Of a stretch of DNA of 46,501 bases, positions 32,881 through 41,738 are shown one piece after another. The translations under genes were made by a program, and so were the position numbers. Origin of the DNA: JBEIJQ01 sp040380145 (GTDB lineage Bacteria; Bacteroidota; Bacteroidia; Chitinophagales; Saprospiraceae); assembly GCA_040380145.1 (NCBI GenBank), contig JBEIJQ010000004.1, forward strand, positions 1-46,501. The letters are read 5' to 3'. The notes below the pieces were generated by a model. It was not told the DNA's origin and made no database searches. It saw only the letters and a list, made by a program, of their open reading frames with translations. The first letter of the stretch is position 1; every line of letters begins with the position of its first letter.

Positions 32881-33450
32881 ATGCGCCACGGAAAGAAATT
32901 CAACCATTTGGGCCGCAAGAAAGCCAGCCGCGAAGCGCTGCTGAAAAACTTGGCCATCTCGCTCATCGAACACAAGCGGATCAATACTACTTTGGCCAAA
33001 GCCAAAGCCTTGCGTCTGTACGTGGAGCCCCTGATCACCAAAAGCAAGAACAATACCACGCATAGCCGTAGGGTGGTATTTGGATACCTCCAAAACAAAG
33101 AGGCCATCCAAGAACTCTTCGGACCCATTGCCGAGCGCGTGGCCGATCGTCCCGGAGGCTATGTACGCGTCCTGCACACGGGTTTCCGTAAGGGCGACAA
33201 CGCCGAAATGGGCCTGATCGAACTGGTCGATTTCAACGAATTGCGCTTGGAAGCTGGTTCAGATGACCAAAAAGGAGGTCGCCGCCGCCGCCGCAAGAAA
33301 AAGTCGGGCGCAGCGGAAAACGAAACCACCGCTCCCACTATCGCTCAACCTGCAGCGGCCGCTGCGGAGCAAACGACCCCCATCATCGAAGAATCCTACG
33401 AGGCACCCGCCGAAGAACCTAATACCGAGGAAAACAAAGACGCGGAATAA
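32881..33450 (+). CDS. rplQ: Large ribosomal subunit protein bL17, C-terminally extended
   Basis: A 189-residue protein. The core (about 1-125) begins MRHGKKFNHLGRKKASREAL and includes RPGGYVRVLHTGFRKGDNAEM. A low-complexity tail of about 60 residues follows: a basic GGRRRRRKKKSG block, then Ala/Glu/Pro/Thr-rich sequence. E. coli L17 has 127 residues. The start is at MRHGKKF; the frame is open to 32839, but upstream residues are not L17-like. It is the last gene of the operon before a strong terminator. Confidence 0.97.
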   Translation: MRHGKKFNHLGRKKASREALLKNLAISLIEHKRINTTLAKAKALRLYVEPLITKSKNNTTHSRRVVFGYLQNKEAIQELFGPIAERVADRPGGYVRVLHTGFRKGDNAEMGLIELVDFNELRLEAGSDDQKGGRRRRRKKKSGAAENETTAPTIAQPAAAAAEQTTPIIEESYEAPAEEPNTEENKDAE

Positions 33451-33472
33451 TTATTCCCTGTCCAGTTCCCAT

Positions 33473-33510
33473 AAAAAAACCGCTCCGGAATTTTCGGAGC
33501 GGTTTTTTTT
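33473..33510. terminator. Strong bidirectional terminator after L17
   Basis: CCGCTCCG (33480-33487) pairs with CGGAGCGG (33495-33502) around a 7-nt loop, with seven A before and eight T after. It serves the ribosomal operon and the convergent fibre-protein gene. Confidence 0.92.
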
Positions 33511-33525
33511 ATGGACGGTTTTGGG

Positions 33526-35190
33526 TTAGTCTTTTACTGGCAAAGCCCTTTGCGGTTCGGCTACGGGACCCTGTGGCAACATGCGCCGGTCGTCGGGCGC
33601 GCCGTACAAAGCTGGAATAAAGTACCTGCCCATTTCGCCGGGCCGCTTTTCGATTACCGGTTGGGCGCGCTCTGGGTATTGTCGGAAATACGCGTCGTTC
33701 CTTGCGGCCGTCAGGGTCCAAGAGAATTTTTGCCCCTGCTGCCCGCCGGCCACTACAAAACGGTTTTCCGCTACTTCCGTTTTTACGAACAGGTTGGCGG
33801 CTCCACCGATTGGGGTCAGTTGGTAACTTACTTCGCGGTTGATGGCGGAAAAATAATCGGGCAGCTCAACGGTCGCTTCGCCCTGTGCGTCCAAGACGGC
33901 GTTTCCGCGGTACACGTTCAAAACTTCGTTCGACTCGATGCTGAAATGGCGCAAGATCTTGTTGGCCGGATCCAACGGATGGTCTATGCAAAAGGATTTG
34001 GCGCCCGTGGCCGCCAGATCTCCGTTGGCAAAAACACCATAGGCTCCTGTAACTGCTTGGCCCAGGTAACGGTTTTCGCCCAAAACACCGTAGTAGCCCA
34101 AGCCGGCTACACCGATGCCGAGATCGGTGTTGGGATTGCCCGTTTGGTCCAGGTTTTCCCCGAAAACCCCGAAGCCTGCCGAGTAACTGGTCTGTCCGAC
34201 CACTCCGTTGAACCCTTGTCCGAATACCCCATGGCCTCCAGCCGCGCGAAGGTTGTTGCCGTAAACGGCGGCTTGGGCCGTGGCAGCTGCCTGCACTTGT
34301 CCGCTCACGCCCCAGGCCGCCCCAGAGGTGTTGCCGATGATGGCCGACGCCAGTCCGGATGAGCTGTTGGTGATGGCTTGGACGGTGGAATATCCGTTGG
34401 CGGCCACGGTGTTTTCGGCTGCCAGTGCCACGCCGGTGCCGGAGTGGTCGAGATCCAACAGAATGGCGTTGTTGGCCGTGGTCGAAAAATTCACTGCTCC
34501 ATTGTTGGCCGCAATGGTGCGGCCGGCTCCCGGCCCGCCGAAATTGTAGGCTCCGTTGAGCGTCGTGCCGCCTGAAGGCAAGGTCACGCTGTTGGCTCCG
34601 CTCAGTCCCAGCGTCGTCCCGTTCAAGGTCAGGGTCTGGATTTCGTTGGTGGGGTTTCCGTCGGCATCCTGCAAAATGGACAGATCCACCGAATTGCCGT
34701 TCGTGAGCGCGAGATCGGTTCCCGTCAGGGAAAGTTGCTGGAGCTCGTTGGCCGGATCTCCGTCGGCCTCCACCAGGTTGTCTACCGAGGCGGCGCGTCC
34801 CGCATAAAAGGCATATGGTACAGAAACCAGCTGGGTCGTGCTCATCAGTTGATAGTTCACGCCCCCGGTGGCATCCATTTCGACCTGCAGGAACAACAAT
34901 CCGCCCGACCACGGGATCAGCCCGAAATCGTCCAATGACGTGCCCGAACCGATGGACAGGGCCACCAGTCCTTGGGCATTGGTGGCGAGGGAATGGGTTT
35001 CGGAGTAAACGGGTAGTCCGTTCGGAGCATTTTGGCGGATGTTGAACCGAAAGGAAACGGCCTGGTTGGCCATAGGCTGACCCGATATGTCGCGTACCAT
35101 CGTCTGATAGGCGATGCCCTGAGGGACGGGAGCCTGCTGTGAAAAAATCAATGATGGGAAAAGGGCGATGAACAATAAAAAATGGCGCAT
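33526..35190 (-). CDS. Secreted fibre-like repeat protein
   Basis: A 554-residue protein with a signal peptide (1-18, ending IFSQQ). After an N-terminal domain (QGIAYQTMVRDISGQPMA to about 130) come two tandem repeats of about 37 residues: NELQQLSLTGTDLALTNGNS and NEIQTLTLNGTTLGLSGANS. Next is a long region with a recurring G-V-x-G motif (HGVFGQ, NGVVGQ, FGVFGE, IGVAGL, YGVLGE, YGVFAN), typical of beta-helical or trimeric fibres. The C-terminal part (KSFCIDHPLDPANKILRHFS to the end) is shared by many Bacteroidota surface proteins. I see no clear T9SS sorting domain, so the export route past the outer membrane is open. The function is unknown; adhesion or a surface fibre is inference. Confidence 0.8.
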   Translation of the reverse strand: MRHFLLFIALFPSLIFSQQAPVPQGIAYQTMVRDISGQPMANQAVSFRFNIRQNAPNGLPVYSETHSLATNAQGLVALSIGSGTSLDDFGLIPWSGGLLFLQVEMDATGGVNYQLMSTTQLVSVPYAFYAGRAASVDNLVEADGDPANELQQLSLTGTDLALTNGNSVDLSILQDADGNPTNEIQTLTLNGTTLGLSGANSVTLPSGGTTLNGAYNFGGPGAGRTIAANNGAVNFSTTANNAILLDLDHSGTGVALAAENTVAANGYSTVQAITNSSSGLASAIIGNTSGAAWGVSGQVQAAATAQAAVYGNNLRAAGGHGVFGQGFNGVVGQTSYSAGFGVFGENLDQTGNPNTDLGIGVAGLGYYGVLGENRYLGQAVTGAYGVFANGDLAATGAKSFCIDHPLDPANKILRHFSIESNEVLNVYRGNAVLDAQGEATVELPDYFSAINREVSYQLTPIGGAANLFVKTEVAENRFVVAGGQQGQKFSWTLTAARNDAYFRQYPERAQPVIEKRPGEMGRYFIPALYGAPDDRRMLPQGPVAEPQRALPVKD

Positions 35191-35198
35191 AGGACAAA

Positions 35199-35224
35199 AA
35201 TTTTTGCTAAAAATAGCAAAAATT
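35199..35224. promoter_or_regulatory. 11-bp inverted repeat upstream of the fibre-protein gene
   Basis: AATTTTTGCTA (35199-35209) and TAGCAAAAATT (35214-35224) form a perfect repeat around AAAA. Its near edge is 9 nt from the fibre gene ATG. On the minus strand it contains TATTTTTA and AAATTTTTG, near-matches to the -7 element. It may be an operator or a leader hairpin. No T-run follows on either side that would make a terminator. Confidence 0.5.
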
Positions 35225-35322
35225 CTAAGCCAAAAAATAGAACGGCAGGAAGCCCCGATGGTCTTCGTAGGGGCACATCGTTGCCAAGGCCCAAAATGGT
35301 TTGTCGCTCTAAAAACCGAGAT

Positions 35323-35712
35323 TCATTTCCATCCCCGGGGCGGTGCAATATCTACCAAGACATTCAAGAGGACCATCACCAGATTGGGCGCTGCCAATTT
35401 GAAGGGCTGCAGACCGCCGGCAGAGGACAGGCCATTCATTGCCAAGGCCTCGTTGAGTAGCAGACTGGCCAAACAGGCCACTAGGGCCGCGCCGAGCGAA
35501 AGCCACTGTCGGGTCCCTTTTTTGACCAGATTCCAAACAAAGAAAGTCAAAGCTGCCAAAGTGGCTGCGTAATAAGCGAACATGAACCCGAGGAGCATCA
35601 GGTTTTTTTCCGGAACGGTCTGCTCGGGTTCCGTGGTCGGGCGCACCAACCAGTAAACGGTCAGCAGCACCAAGGCCAAAATGCCCGTGAGGGCGACGGG
35701 GTGGCGTTTCAT
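35323..35712 (-). CDS. Small integral membrane protein of unknown function
   Basis: A 129-residue protein with four predicted membrane segments (about 7-24, 40-64, 69-92 and 104-121). It begins MKRHPVALTGILALVLLTVY and ends with a short PPRGWK tail. I do not recognise a family. It lies 25 nt after lysS on the same strand, so it is probably co-transcribed. The gap of 132 nt to the fibre gene holds that gene's inverted repeat. Confidence 0.65.
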   Translation of the reverse strand: MKRHPVALTGILALVLLTVYWLVRPTTEPEQTVPEKNLMLLGFMFAYYAATLAALTFFVWNLVKKGTRQWLSLGAALVACLASLLLNEALAMNGLSSAGGLQPFKLAAPNLVMVLLNVLVDIAPPRGWK

Positions 35713-35737
35713 AAGAGATTCGGTGGTTACTGGCCTG

Positions 35738-37285
35738 TCAGTCTTTGGTCTGTTCTCCTGTCCGGCCCTGTTCGGGGCGGAGGGTGGGGAAAAAGATCAC
35801 TTCTTGGATGGTGAATTGGTTGCCCATCAGCATCGCGAGCCGATCGATTCCGATGCCCAGGCCGGAAGTGGGCGGCATGCCGTATTCTATGGCCCGGAGG
35901 AAATCCTCGTCGAGGGCCATTGCTTCCTTGTCGCCCCGGGCCGCCAATTTGAGCTGGTCCTCGAAGCGGGCCCTTTGGTCGATGGGGTCGTTGAGCTCAG
36001 AGTAGGCGTTGGCTATTTCCTTGCCGTTGACGAACAGTTCGAAACGCTCCACGATTTGCCCTTTGTGGGAGGGATCGCGGTGTTTTTTGGCCAACGGGGT
36101 CATTTCCAAGGGATAGTCGGTGATGAAAGTGGGCTGGACGAGATTTTTTTCCACTTTTTCGCCGAAAATCTCGTCAATCAGTTTGCCTTTTCCCATCGTG
36201 GGATCCACGGAAACGCCCAGATTTCGGCACACTTCCCGAAGCCCGGCCTCGTCCAGATTGGAAACGTCTATGCCCGTATATTCTTGGATGGATCCGAACA
36301 GGCTCAGGCGCCGATAAGGGCCGGCAAATTCGATGAGATGGGGGCCCACTTGTACTTGGGTATTGCCGTTGTGCAGGTCGCGCGCGATGGTTTCGAGAAG
36401 AGTTTCGACCATTTCCATCATCCATTCGTAGTCTTTGTAGGCCACGTAGATCTCCATCGAAGTGAATTCGGGGTTGTGGGTGCGGTCGATGCCTTCGTTG
36501 CGGAACATTTTGCCGATCTCGTACACGCCTTCGAAACCACCGACTATCAACCGCTTGAGGTACAGTTCGTTGGCGATGCGCAGGTACAGGTTCATGTCCA
36601 ACGCGTTGTGGTGGGTGGCGAAGGGCCGAGCCGCTGCTCCCCCGTGGATGGGCTGCAAGATGGGCGTATCCACTTCCATCCATCCTTTTTCGTCGAAAAA
36701 GCGCCGCATGGAGCGGATCATTTTCGAGCGCAGCACGAATGTCTGGCGCACATGCGGGTTGACGATCAGGTCCACATAGCGCTGGCGGTGCCGTTGTTCG
36801 GGATCGGTGAAGGCATCGTAAACATTGCCCTCTTCGTCGCGCTTGACGATCGGGAGCGGACGGAGGGATTTGCTCAGCAGCGAAAGTTTCCGCACGTGCA
36901 CGGTGATTTCGCCCATTTTGGTCCGGAAAACAAACCCTTCGATGCCGATGATGTCGCCGATATCGAGCAGTTTTTTGAAAAAACGGGCATAGTAATCTTT
37001 GTTTTCGCCCGGCGCTATGTCGTCCCGGCTCACATAAAGCTGGATCCTGCCGCGAGCGTCTTGGATCTCGGCAAAACAGGCCTTGCCCATGTCGCGGACC
37101 GACATCAGACGGCCCGCGAGTCGGACCTCAGTCCATTGTTCGGCCCGTTCGTCTTGAAAGTTCGCGAGAATATCCGCGGAATAGGCCGTCACTTCAAAGG
37201 TTTCGGCGGGGTAGGGATCGATGCCCATTTCTATGATGGCCTGCAGGTTCTGCCGGCGCACGATTTCTTGTTCGGACAAATGCAT
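35738..37285 (-). CDS. lysS: Lysyl-tRNA synthetase, class II
   Basis: A 515-residue cytoplasmic enzyme charging tRNA-Lys. The N-terminal OB-fold anticodon domain (about 50-165) has VRLAGRLMSVRDMGKACFAE. Class II motif 1 is in RSKMIRSMRRFFDEKGWMEV, motif 2 is FRNEGIDRTHNPEFTSMEIY and motif 3 is PPTSGLGIGIDRLAMLM. All catalytic signatures are present and the length is normal. It follows anmK by 48 nt. Confidence 0.98.
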   Translation of the reverse strand: MHLSEQEIVRRQNLQAIIEMGIDPYPAETFEVTAYSADILANFQDERAEQWTEVRLAGRLMSVRDMGKACFAEIQDARGRIQLYVSRDDIAPGENKDYYARFFKKLLDIGDIIGIEGFVFRTKMGEITVHVRKLSLLSKSLRPLPIVKRDEEGNVYDAFTDPEQRHRQRYVDLIVNPHVRQTFVLRSKMIRSMRRFFDEKGWMEVDTPILQPIHGGAAARPFATHHNALDMNLYLRIANELYLKRLIVGGFEGVYEIGKMFRNEGIDRTHNPEFTSMEIYVAYKDYEWMMEMVETLLETIARDLHNGNTQVQVGPHLIEFAGPYRRLSLFGSIQEYTGIDVSNLDEAGLREVCRNLGVSVDPTMGKGKLIDEIFGEKVEKNLVQPTFITDYPLEMTPLAKKHRDPSHKGQIVERFELFVNGKEIANAYSELNDPIDQRARFEDQLKLAARGDKEAMALDEDFLRAIEYGMPPTSGLGIGIDRLAMLMGNQFTIQEVIFFPTLRPEQGRTGEQTKD

Positions 37286-37333
37286 TGCTATGGTGATGTA
37301 TTGAAAAAAGGGAAAAGCGGAGCGCCGGGCAGG

Positions 37334-38455
37334 TCAGATCGTTTTGATGGTGCCTTGATAGAAAGCTCCGCTGATGCTGTCTTGGGAAGCGCCCGTGGCG
37401 GAACGTAGGACGTTTTGGCGGTTTTCTAGGCGCAGCACGCCCATAAAGGCCATCAGGATCGCTTCTTTGAACTTGACGATGCTTGCCGGCGGCAGCACCA
37501 CATCCATTTCAATGCGTTCGTGGTCAAAAACCTCTTGGATGTTGTCCATCAAAAAACGGTTGAGCGCTCCTCCGCCGGTGGCCAGCATGCGGAAGGGTCT
37601 TTTTTCGAGGCCCTCCCGTTCCAGGATGGCCGAAACGGCGTTTCCGATCTGGAGGGATATGTGTTCGCAAACGGTTCGGGCCTTGTCTTCGGGCGACAAG
37701 CGCGTGCGGATCAGAATGGGCACCATACGGCTCTGTACCCATTTGTTGCTCAAAGATTTGGGGTAAGGATTTCTGTAGTGGTAATCGTTGTTCAGGTCGT
37801 TGAGCAGAAACTCCCGCACTTCGCCGTTGGAGGCGAGGCGGCCGTCACGGTCGTAATCGAGGCCGATCTGGGCAGCCACGAAATTGAGCAGGGTATTGGC
37901 CGCGCAGACATCGAAAGCGATCATTCTGCCGTCGATGTTGGCCGACAGGTTGGCGATGCCGCCGATGTTGAGGTAAAAATCGTACCCGGGGAACAGGTAT
38001 TTGTCGGCTATCGGGGCCAACGGTGCGCCTTCGCCGCCGAGTCGCACGTCGTGCTGGCGGAAATTGGTGATCGTGGGAAGTCCGCAGGCCACGGCGAGGG
38101 CCGCACCGTCGCCGATCTGGAAGGTCATCCGCGTTTCGGGCTCGGGCTCGTGGAATACGGTGTGGCCGTGGGAGGCCACGAAGTCGGGATCAAGCCCGTG
38201 TTTGCGGACGAAATCGCTGACGAGCTCGCCCATGTAGTGGCCGAAGAAAGTATGGGTCTTGGCGAATGTCAGGGCATCTTGGCTGTACAACTTTTTGAGC
38301 CGCATCGTCCACCGCGGATCGAAGGGCACGCAATCGTGGGCGAGCAGCTCCCAGGAGAATTTTTCCCCATCAAGATCGAAGCGGCAAAAGGCAATGTCCA
38401 GACCGTCGAGAGAGCTTCCGGACATCAGCCCGATGGCATGGTAGGTTTTTGTCAT
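37334..38455 (-). CDS. anmK: Anhydro-N-acetylmuramic acid kinase
   Basis: A 373-residue ASKHA kinase that opens and phosphorylates 1,6-anhydro-MurNAc to MurNAc-6-phosphate during peptidoglycan recycling. Motifs are GLMSGSSLDGLD (9-20) for ATP binding, VASHGHTVFHEP, NIGGIANLS and LATGGGALNRFLM. The length is usual. It has a cell-wall theme in common with the amidase and NlpC/P60 genes at the other end of the window, but they are not linked. It begins 33 nt after the corA stop. Confidence 0.97.
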   Translation of the reverse strand: MTKTYHAIGLMSGSSLDGLDIAFCRFDLDGEKFSWELLAHDCVPFDPRWTMRLKKLYSQDALTFAKTHTFFGHYMGELVSDFVRKHGLDPDFVASHGHTVFHEPEPETRMTFQIGDGAALAVACGLPTITNFRQHDVRLGGEGAPLAPIADKYLFPGYDFYLNIGGIANLSANIDGRMIAFDVCAANTLLNFVAAQIGLDYDRDGRLASNGEVREFLLNDLNNDYHYRNPYPKSLSNKWVQSRMVPILIRTRLSPEDKARTVCEHISLQIGNAVSAILEREGLEKRPFRMLATGGGALNRFLMDNIQEVFDHERIEMDVVLPPASIVKFKEAILMAFMGVLRLENRQNVLRSATGASQDSISGAFYQGTIKTI

Positions 38456-38488
38456 CGAATATAATATTTATGTCCATAAAAATCAAAA

Positions 38489-39460
38489 TCACACCCATTT
38501 GCGGCGGCGCATATATGACCAAAGTCCCAAAGCGATGGCTATCATCGAGCCCAGTGCCAAGGGGTATCCCCAGCGCCAGTGCAACTCCGGCATGTGGTCA
38601 AAATTCATTCCATAAATCCCCACGATGAACGTGAGCGGTATGAAGACGGACGACATGATGGTGAGGGTTTTCATCACCTCGTTCGTGCTGTGGTTCACCG
38701 CGGCCATCTGCAGTTCCATCAGGTCTCTCAGCAAGTCTTGGAAGGCATCGACGGACGTACAAAGGTACACCAAGTTGTCGTATACGTCCGTCAGGTAGGT
38801 TCGTGTGCTGTCGCGCACGAATTCGATGTTGCCGCTTTTCAGCACCAACATTTCGTCTTTGAGCGGACGCAGGTATTTTCTGACGGGAGAAATTTTCTTT
38901 TTCAGCTGCGTCACCTGTTCGATCACGGGCGTATTGGGATGTCGCACCGCTTTTTCCTCTAGCACCTCTACCTGTTCGCGCAGGTGCTCCAAGATTTTCA
39001 TGTACTCCGACACGACGGCGTCCAACAGGCGGTACAGGAGATAATCACTGCCCATTTTCCGGATACGGCCGATGTTGTTCAGGATTCTGTCCCGTACCGG
39101 ATCGAATACGTCTTGGGTTTGCTCTTCTTGAAAAGTGATCACCCGGTTGTGTGAAAGGACGATGGTCAGTTGTTCTTCGGTGATGTTGGAAGTTGTGGGG
39201 TCGAGGGAAAGCATTTTCAGCGAAAGGGAGCAACACAGGTCGAACTCCTCCAGTTTTGGGAGGTGTCTGTCGGCGACGATGTCTTCGACGAGCATGTGGT
39301 GGAGGCCGCACCCGTCGCCAATGGCCCGTACCATTTCGTGGTCACTGACGTCAAGGTTGAGCCAGTTCACCGCGTCGTCCGTAAAAGCCGACAGGACTTC
39401 TCCTGCGCTCCCAAGCTCCAAGGTTTCGCAGATGGCTTCGTTGTAGCGGATCAGTACCAA
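38489..39460 (-). CDS. corA: CorA-family divalent cation transporter
   Basis: A magnesium or cobalt channel-type transporter. The large cytoplasmic domain runs to about residue 255. The YGMNF signature follows transmembrane helix 1 (VFIPLTFIVGIYGMN), and a second helix (YPLALGSMIAIALGLWSYMRR) ends the protein. The frame has an ATG at 39565, but that would overlap the DUF4349 gene by 98 nt and add a Cys/Arg-rich stretch that looks like its shadow. I place the start at the TTG at 39460, 8 nt after the DUF4349 stop. This gives 323 residues, close to the usual CorA length. Confidence 0.9.
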   Translation of the reverse strand: MVLIRYNEAICETLELGSAGEVLSAFTDDAVNWLNLDVSDHEMVRAIGDGCGLHHMLVEDIVADRHLPKLEEFDLCCSLSLKMLSLDPTTSNITEEQLTIVLSHNRVITFQEEQTQDVFDPVRDRILNNIGRIRKMGSDYLLYRLLDAVVSEYMKILEHLREQVEVLEEKAVRHPNTPVIEQVTQLKKKISPVRKYLRPLKDEMLVLKSGNIEFVRDSTRTYLTDVYDNLVYLCTSVDAFQDLLRDLMELQMAAVNHSTNEVMKTLTIMSSVFIPLTFIVGIYGMNFDHMPELHWRWGYPLALGSMIAIALGLWSYMRRRKWV

Positions 39461-39467
39461 GCGGCCG

Positions 39468-40355
39468 TCAATGGGTTTGTAGCGTGATGCTTTGTTGCAG
39501 GTGGTGTATGTTCTTGAGCAGGCGTTGCTCGCTGCGTTTTCGCGCGCGGCGCGCGTACACAACATAAGCTGCCACGATGGAAACCGCCAGCAGGCAGATC
39601 GGCCAGTAGCTCAGCAGGGTCATCGACAAAAGCAGTGCGTTGTGCCAACCGCTGGCAAAGGCTTGGCTGGCTTGGGCCTGGACTGTGCTGTTTAGGAGAA
39701 CCGTTTCCGGGGTCATGGGAACGATGACCACATCAAAATAGGTGTGGGACAGTTCGTTGTTCCAATAAGCGATTTGGCTCTCTATGGAGGCCATTTCTTC
39801 CGACAGTTGCTGGATGGCGGCACGGGCGGAGCTTTTGTCGGTGTTTTTTTTGCCATTGGCCATTTCTCCGAGCCATTCTTCGAGCGAAAGCGACTTGATT
39901 CGGAGACGCGTTTCCAGTTCGGCCAGTTGCAGGGTGATATCCTTGTGGCTATTGGCCTGCCTGTCCTCCTTGGCGGCCAATTGGTGCAGAGTGGCCAAAA
40001 ATCCTTCGTGTTTATCGTTTGGTATCCGCAGTTGGAGGCGGATTTGTGTAGGGGCTTCTTGCGCGGCCTCGGCAACGATCTCTCCTTCGAACTGCAGGAC
40101 AAGTTCTTTGATTTTTTTGAAGGCATCGCCCAGATCGGCCACTTGGGATTGCAGTTCGATGGTTTTCAAGTACCGGCGTCCCGTGGCTGATTCGCCAAGG
40201 TCGGCGGAATCTGTGGAGAGGCTGTCGGCCGAAAGCGGAGCTTGGTTCGGGGCTGTTTGAGCGGAGTCTCCTTGTGGTGAGCCGTTGGCCAAGGAGAAGT
40301 GGGGGAATAAAATGACAAGGAGTAAGCCGGCCCAAAATGTAAATGTGTACCTCAT
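39468..40355 (-). CDS. DUF4349 membrane-anchored protein
   Basis: A 295-residue exported protein with a signal peptide (about 1-23) and a Ser/Asp-rich spacer. A DUF4349 region runs from TIELQSQVADLGDAFKKIKE through RLQLRIPNDKHEGFLATLHQ. A coiled coil of about 70 residues (AELETRLRIKSLSLEEW to ASIESQIAYWNNEL) and a C-terminal membrane helix (LLSYWPICLLAVSIVAAYVV) complete it. Function is unknown; such proteins are common in Bacteroidota and Firmicutes. It is likely co-transcribed with corA. Confidence 0.85.
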   Translation of the reverse strand: MRYTFTFWAGLLLVILFPHFSLANGSPQGDSAQTAPNQAPLSADSLSTDSADLGESATGRRYLKTIELQSQVADLGDAFKKIKELVLQFEGEIVAEAAQEAPTQIRLQLRIPNDKHEGFLATLHQLAAKEDRQANSHKDITLQLAELETRLRIKSLSLEEWLGEMANGKKNTDKSSARAAIQQLSEEMASIESQIAYWNNELSHTYFDVVIVPMTPETVLLNSTVQAQASQAFASGWHNALLLSMTLLSYWPICLLAVSIVAAYVVYARRARKRSEQRLLKNIHHLQQSITLQTH

Positions 40356-40508
40356 ATAATATGAACAGGGTTACGGAATGAGATAAGGGATGCAATACTA
40401 CAAAAAAAACACAACTTGCAAGAGCGCCCCTACATTTTTGTTCCCGAAAGGCGGTTTTTGTGGCCGATTGTTCGAACTTTGTGGCGGTAACTCAATTCCT
40501 TTAATGGT

Positions 40509-41522
40509 ATGGCCGACAGAAGTACAAAGCGGATCGCGGGCATTTTTCCGGTCGTACCGGTCTTTTTTTGGACCTGTATGTTGGCCATGGCAGGCCTGCA
40601 TGGCCAACAGGCTTCTCTGCAGACCTTGTATTTCCTGAATCCCATGGGTTGGAATCCGGCTTCCGCTGCGACCGATGACGAGGGAGTGGTGACCGCTGCT
40701 TTTCGGCAGCAGTGGTTGGGACTTTCCGGGGCGCCGTCCACACAGTGGGCCAACGCGCGGATGCCGTTGTTTTACCTTCGCAGCGGTGTGGGGGTACAGG
40801 TGGTCAACGATCGCCAAGGGGCCCTGCGTCGCACCGAGATCGGCGGCGCTTGGAGCTATCGGCTGCTCGATCGGGAGGGTTTGCGGCTGTGCGCCGGTTT
40901 GGGGCTTTCGCTGGTACAGGCTTCGCTGGACGGCTCTCGTTTACGGGCGCCCGACGGCGATTACGAAGGTCCGGGCTTTACCCACAACGATGGGACCATT
41001 CCATTGGGTAACGTGTCTGCTTTGGCCCCGGACGCTTCCTTCGGCTTGGATTTCCGTTTTCGCGACCTGCGCGTCGGGATTTCCGCGACCGGTCTTTTGG
41101 CACCGAAGTTGGCGCTCGCCGCCGAGGGTGGCGGGCGCATGGTTTCGAGCACGAATCTGCACTTGGGTGCCGGTTACGTTTTTTCTGTCGGCGCCGGCAC
41201 GAGCCTGCAGCCCATGCTGATGGTTCGGAGCGATCTCGTGAAAATGCAGCTCGACGCGGGTTTACGCGCCATCTTCGCCGATGGCAGAGCTTTTGTTGGG
41301 GGCATGTTCAGGGGCTACGGCGATCGGTCGGCGGATGCCGTTAGCGCCACGGCCGGATTGAACTGGAAGGTCGGTTTTTCGATAGCCTATGCCTATGACG
41401 CAGGTTTGTCCTCTTTGAAAAATGTGCATGCGGGCACACACGAAATCCTTCTTTCCTACCATTTCAAGGCTCCCGGCAAAGGACGGCCGCCGAAAATCGT
41501 GTATCCGCCCCGCTTTCTTTGA
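40509..41522 (+). CDS. porP: PorP/SprF-family T9SS outer-membrane protein
   Basis: A 337-residue beta-barrel protein of the PorP/SprF family, found in the outer membrane and linked to the type IX secretion machinery. A signal peptide (about 10-33, ending LHGQQ) precedes the family start (LQTLYFLNPMGWNPASAATD), followed by alternating beta strands (AAFRQQWLGLSGAPSTQWAN and others). It ends in an aromatic FL dipeptide typical of barrels. It lies immediately upstream of gldK, the same order as porP-porK-L-M-N in Porphyromonas. The 216-nt gap to gldK contains a separate promoter. Confidence 0.88.
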   Translation: MADRSTKRIAGIFPVVPVFFWTCMLAMAGLHGQQASLQTLYFLNPMGWNPASAATDDEGVVTAAFRQQWLGLSGAPSTQWANARMPLFYLRSGVGVQVVNDRQGALRRTEIGGAWSYRLLDREGLRLCAGLGLSLVQASLDGSRLRAPDGDYEGPGFTHNDGTIPLGNVSALAPDASFGLDFRFRDLRVGISATGLLAPKLALAAEGGGRMVSSTNLHLGAGYVFSVGAGTSLQPMLMVRSDLVKMQLDAGLRAIFADGRAFVGGMFRGYGDRSADAVSATAGLNWKVGFSIAYAYDAGLSSLKNVHAGTHEILLSYHFKAPGKGRPPKIVYPPRFL

Positions 41523-41631
41523 CGACTTTTTTTGGGCGGCACAAAATATATCGGGCCAGTCCGGCGTTCCCTAAACGAGAATTGCAAGCAAGGCGCTGCT
41601 TTTCTGCCCACAAAAATTTTTGAAATATTTT

Positions 41632-41661
41632 TTTGCATTTCGATTCTTACCGCTACTTTTA
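41632..41661 (+). promoter_or_regulatory. Promoter of gldK
   Basis: TTTG (41632-41635) is followed after 18 nt by TACTTTTA (41654-41661), one mismatch from TAnnTTTG. The leader to the gldK ATG is about 70 nt. Confidence 0.55.
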
Positions 41662-41738
41662 CGCTTCCTTTTTCAAGGGGCACCGTTTTTTCTGAAAATC
41701 TTTCTTCTTTCAACTGCTCCACAACCACGAGTGTGAAC

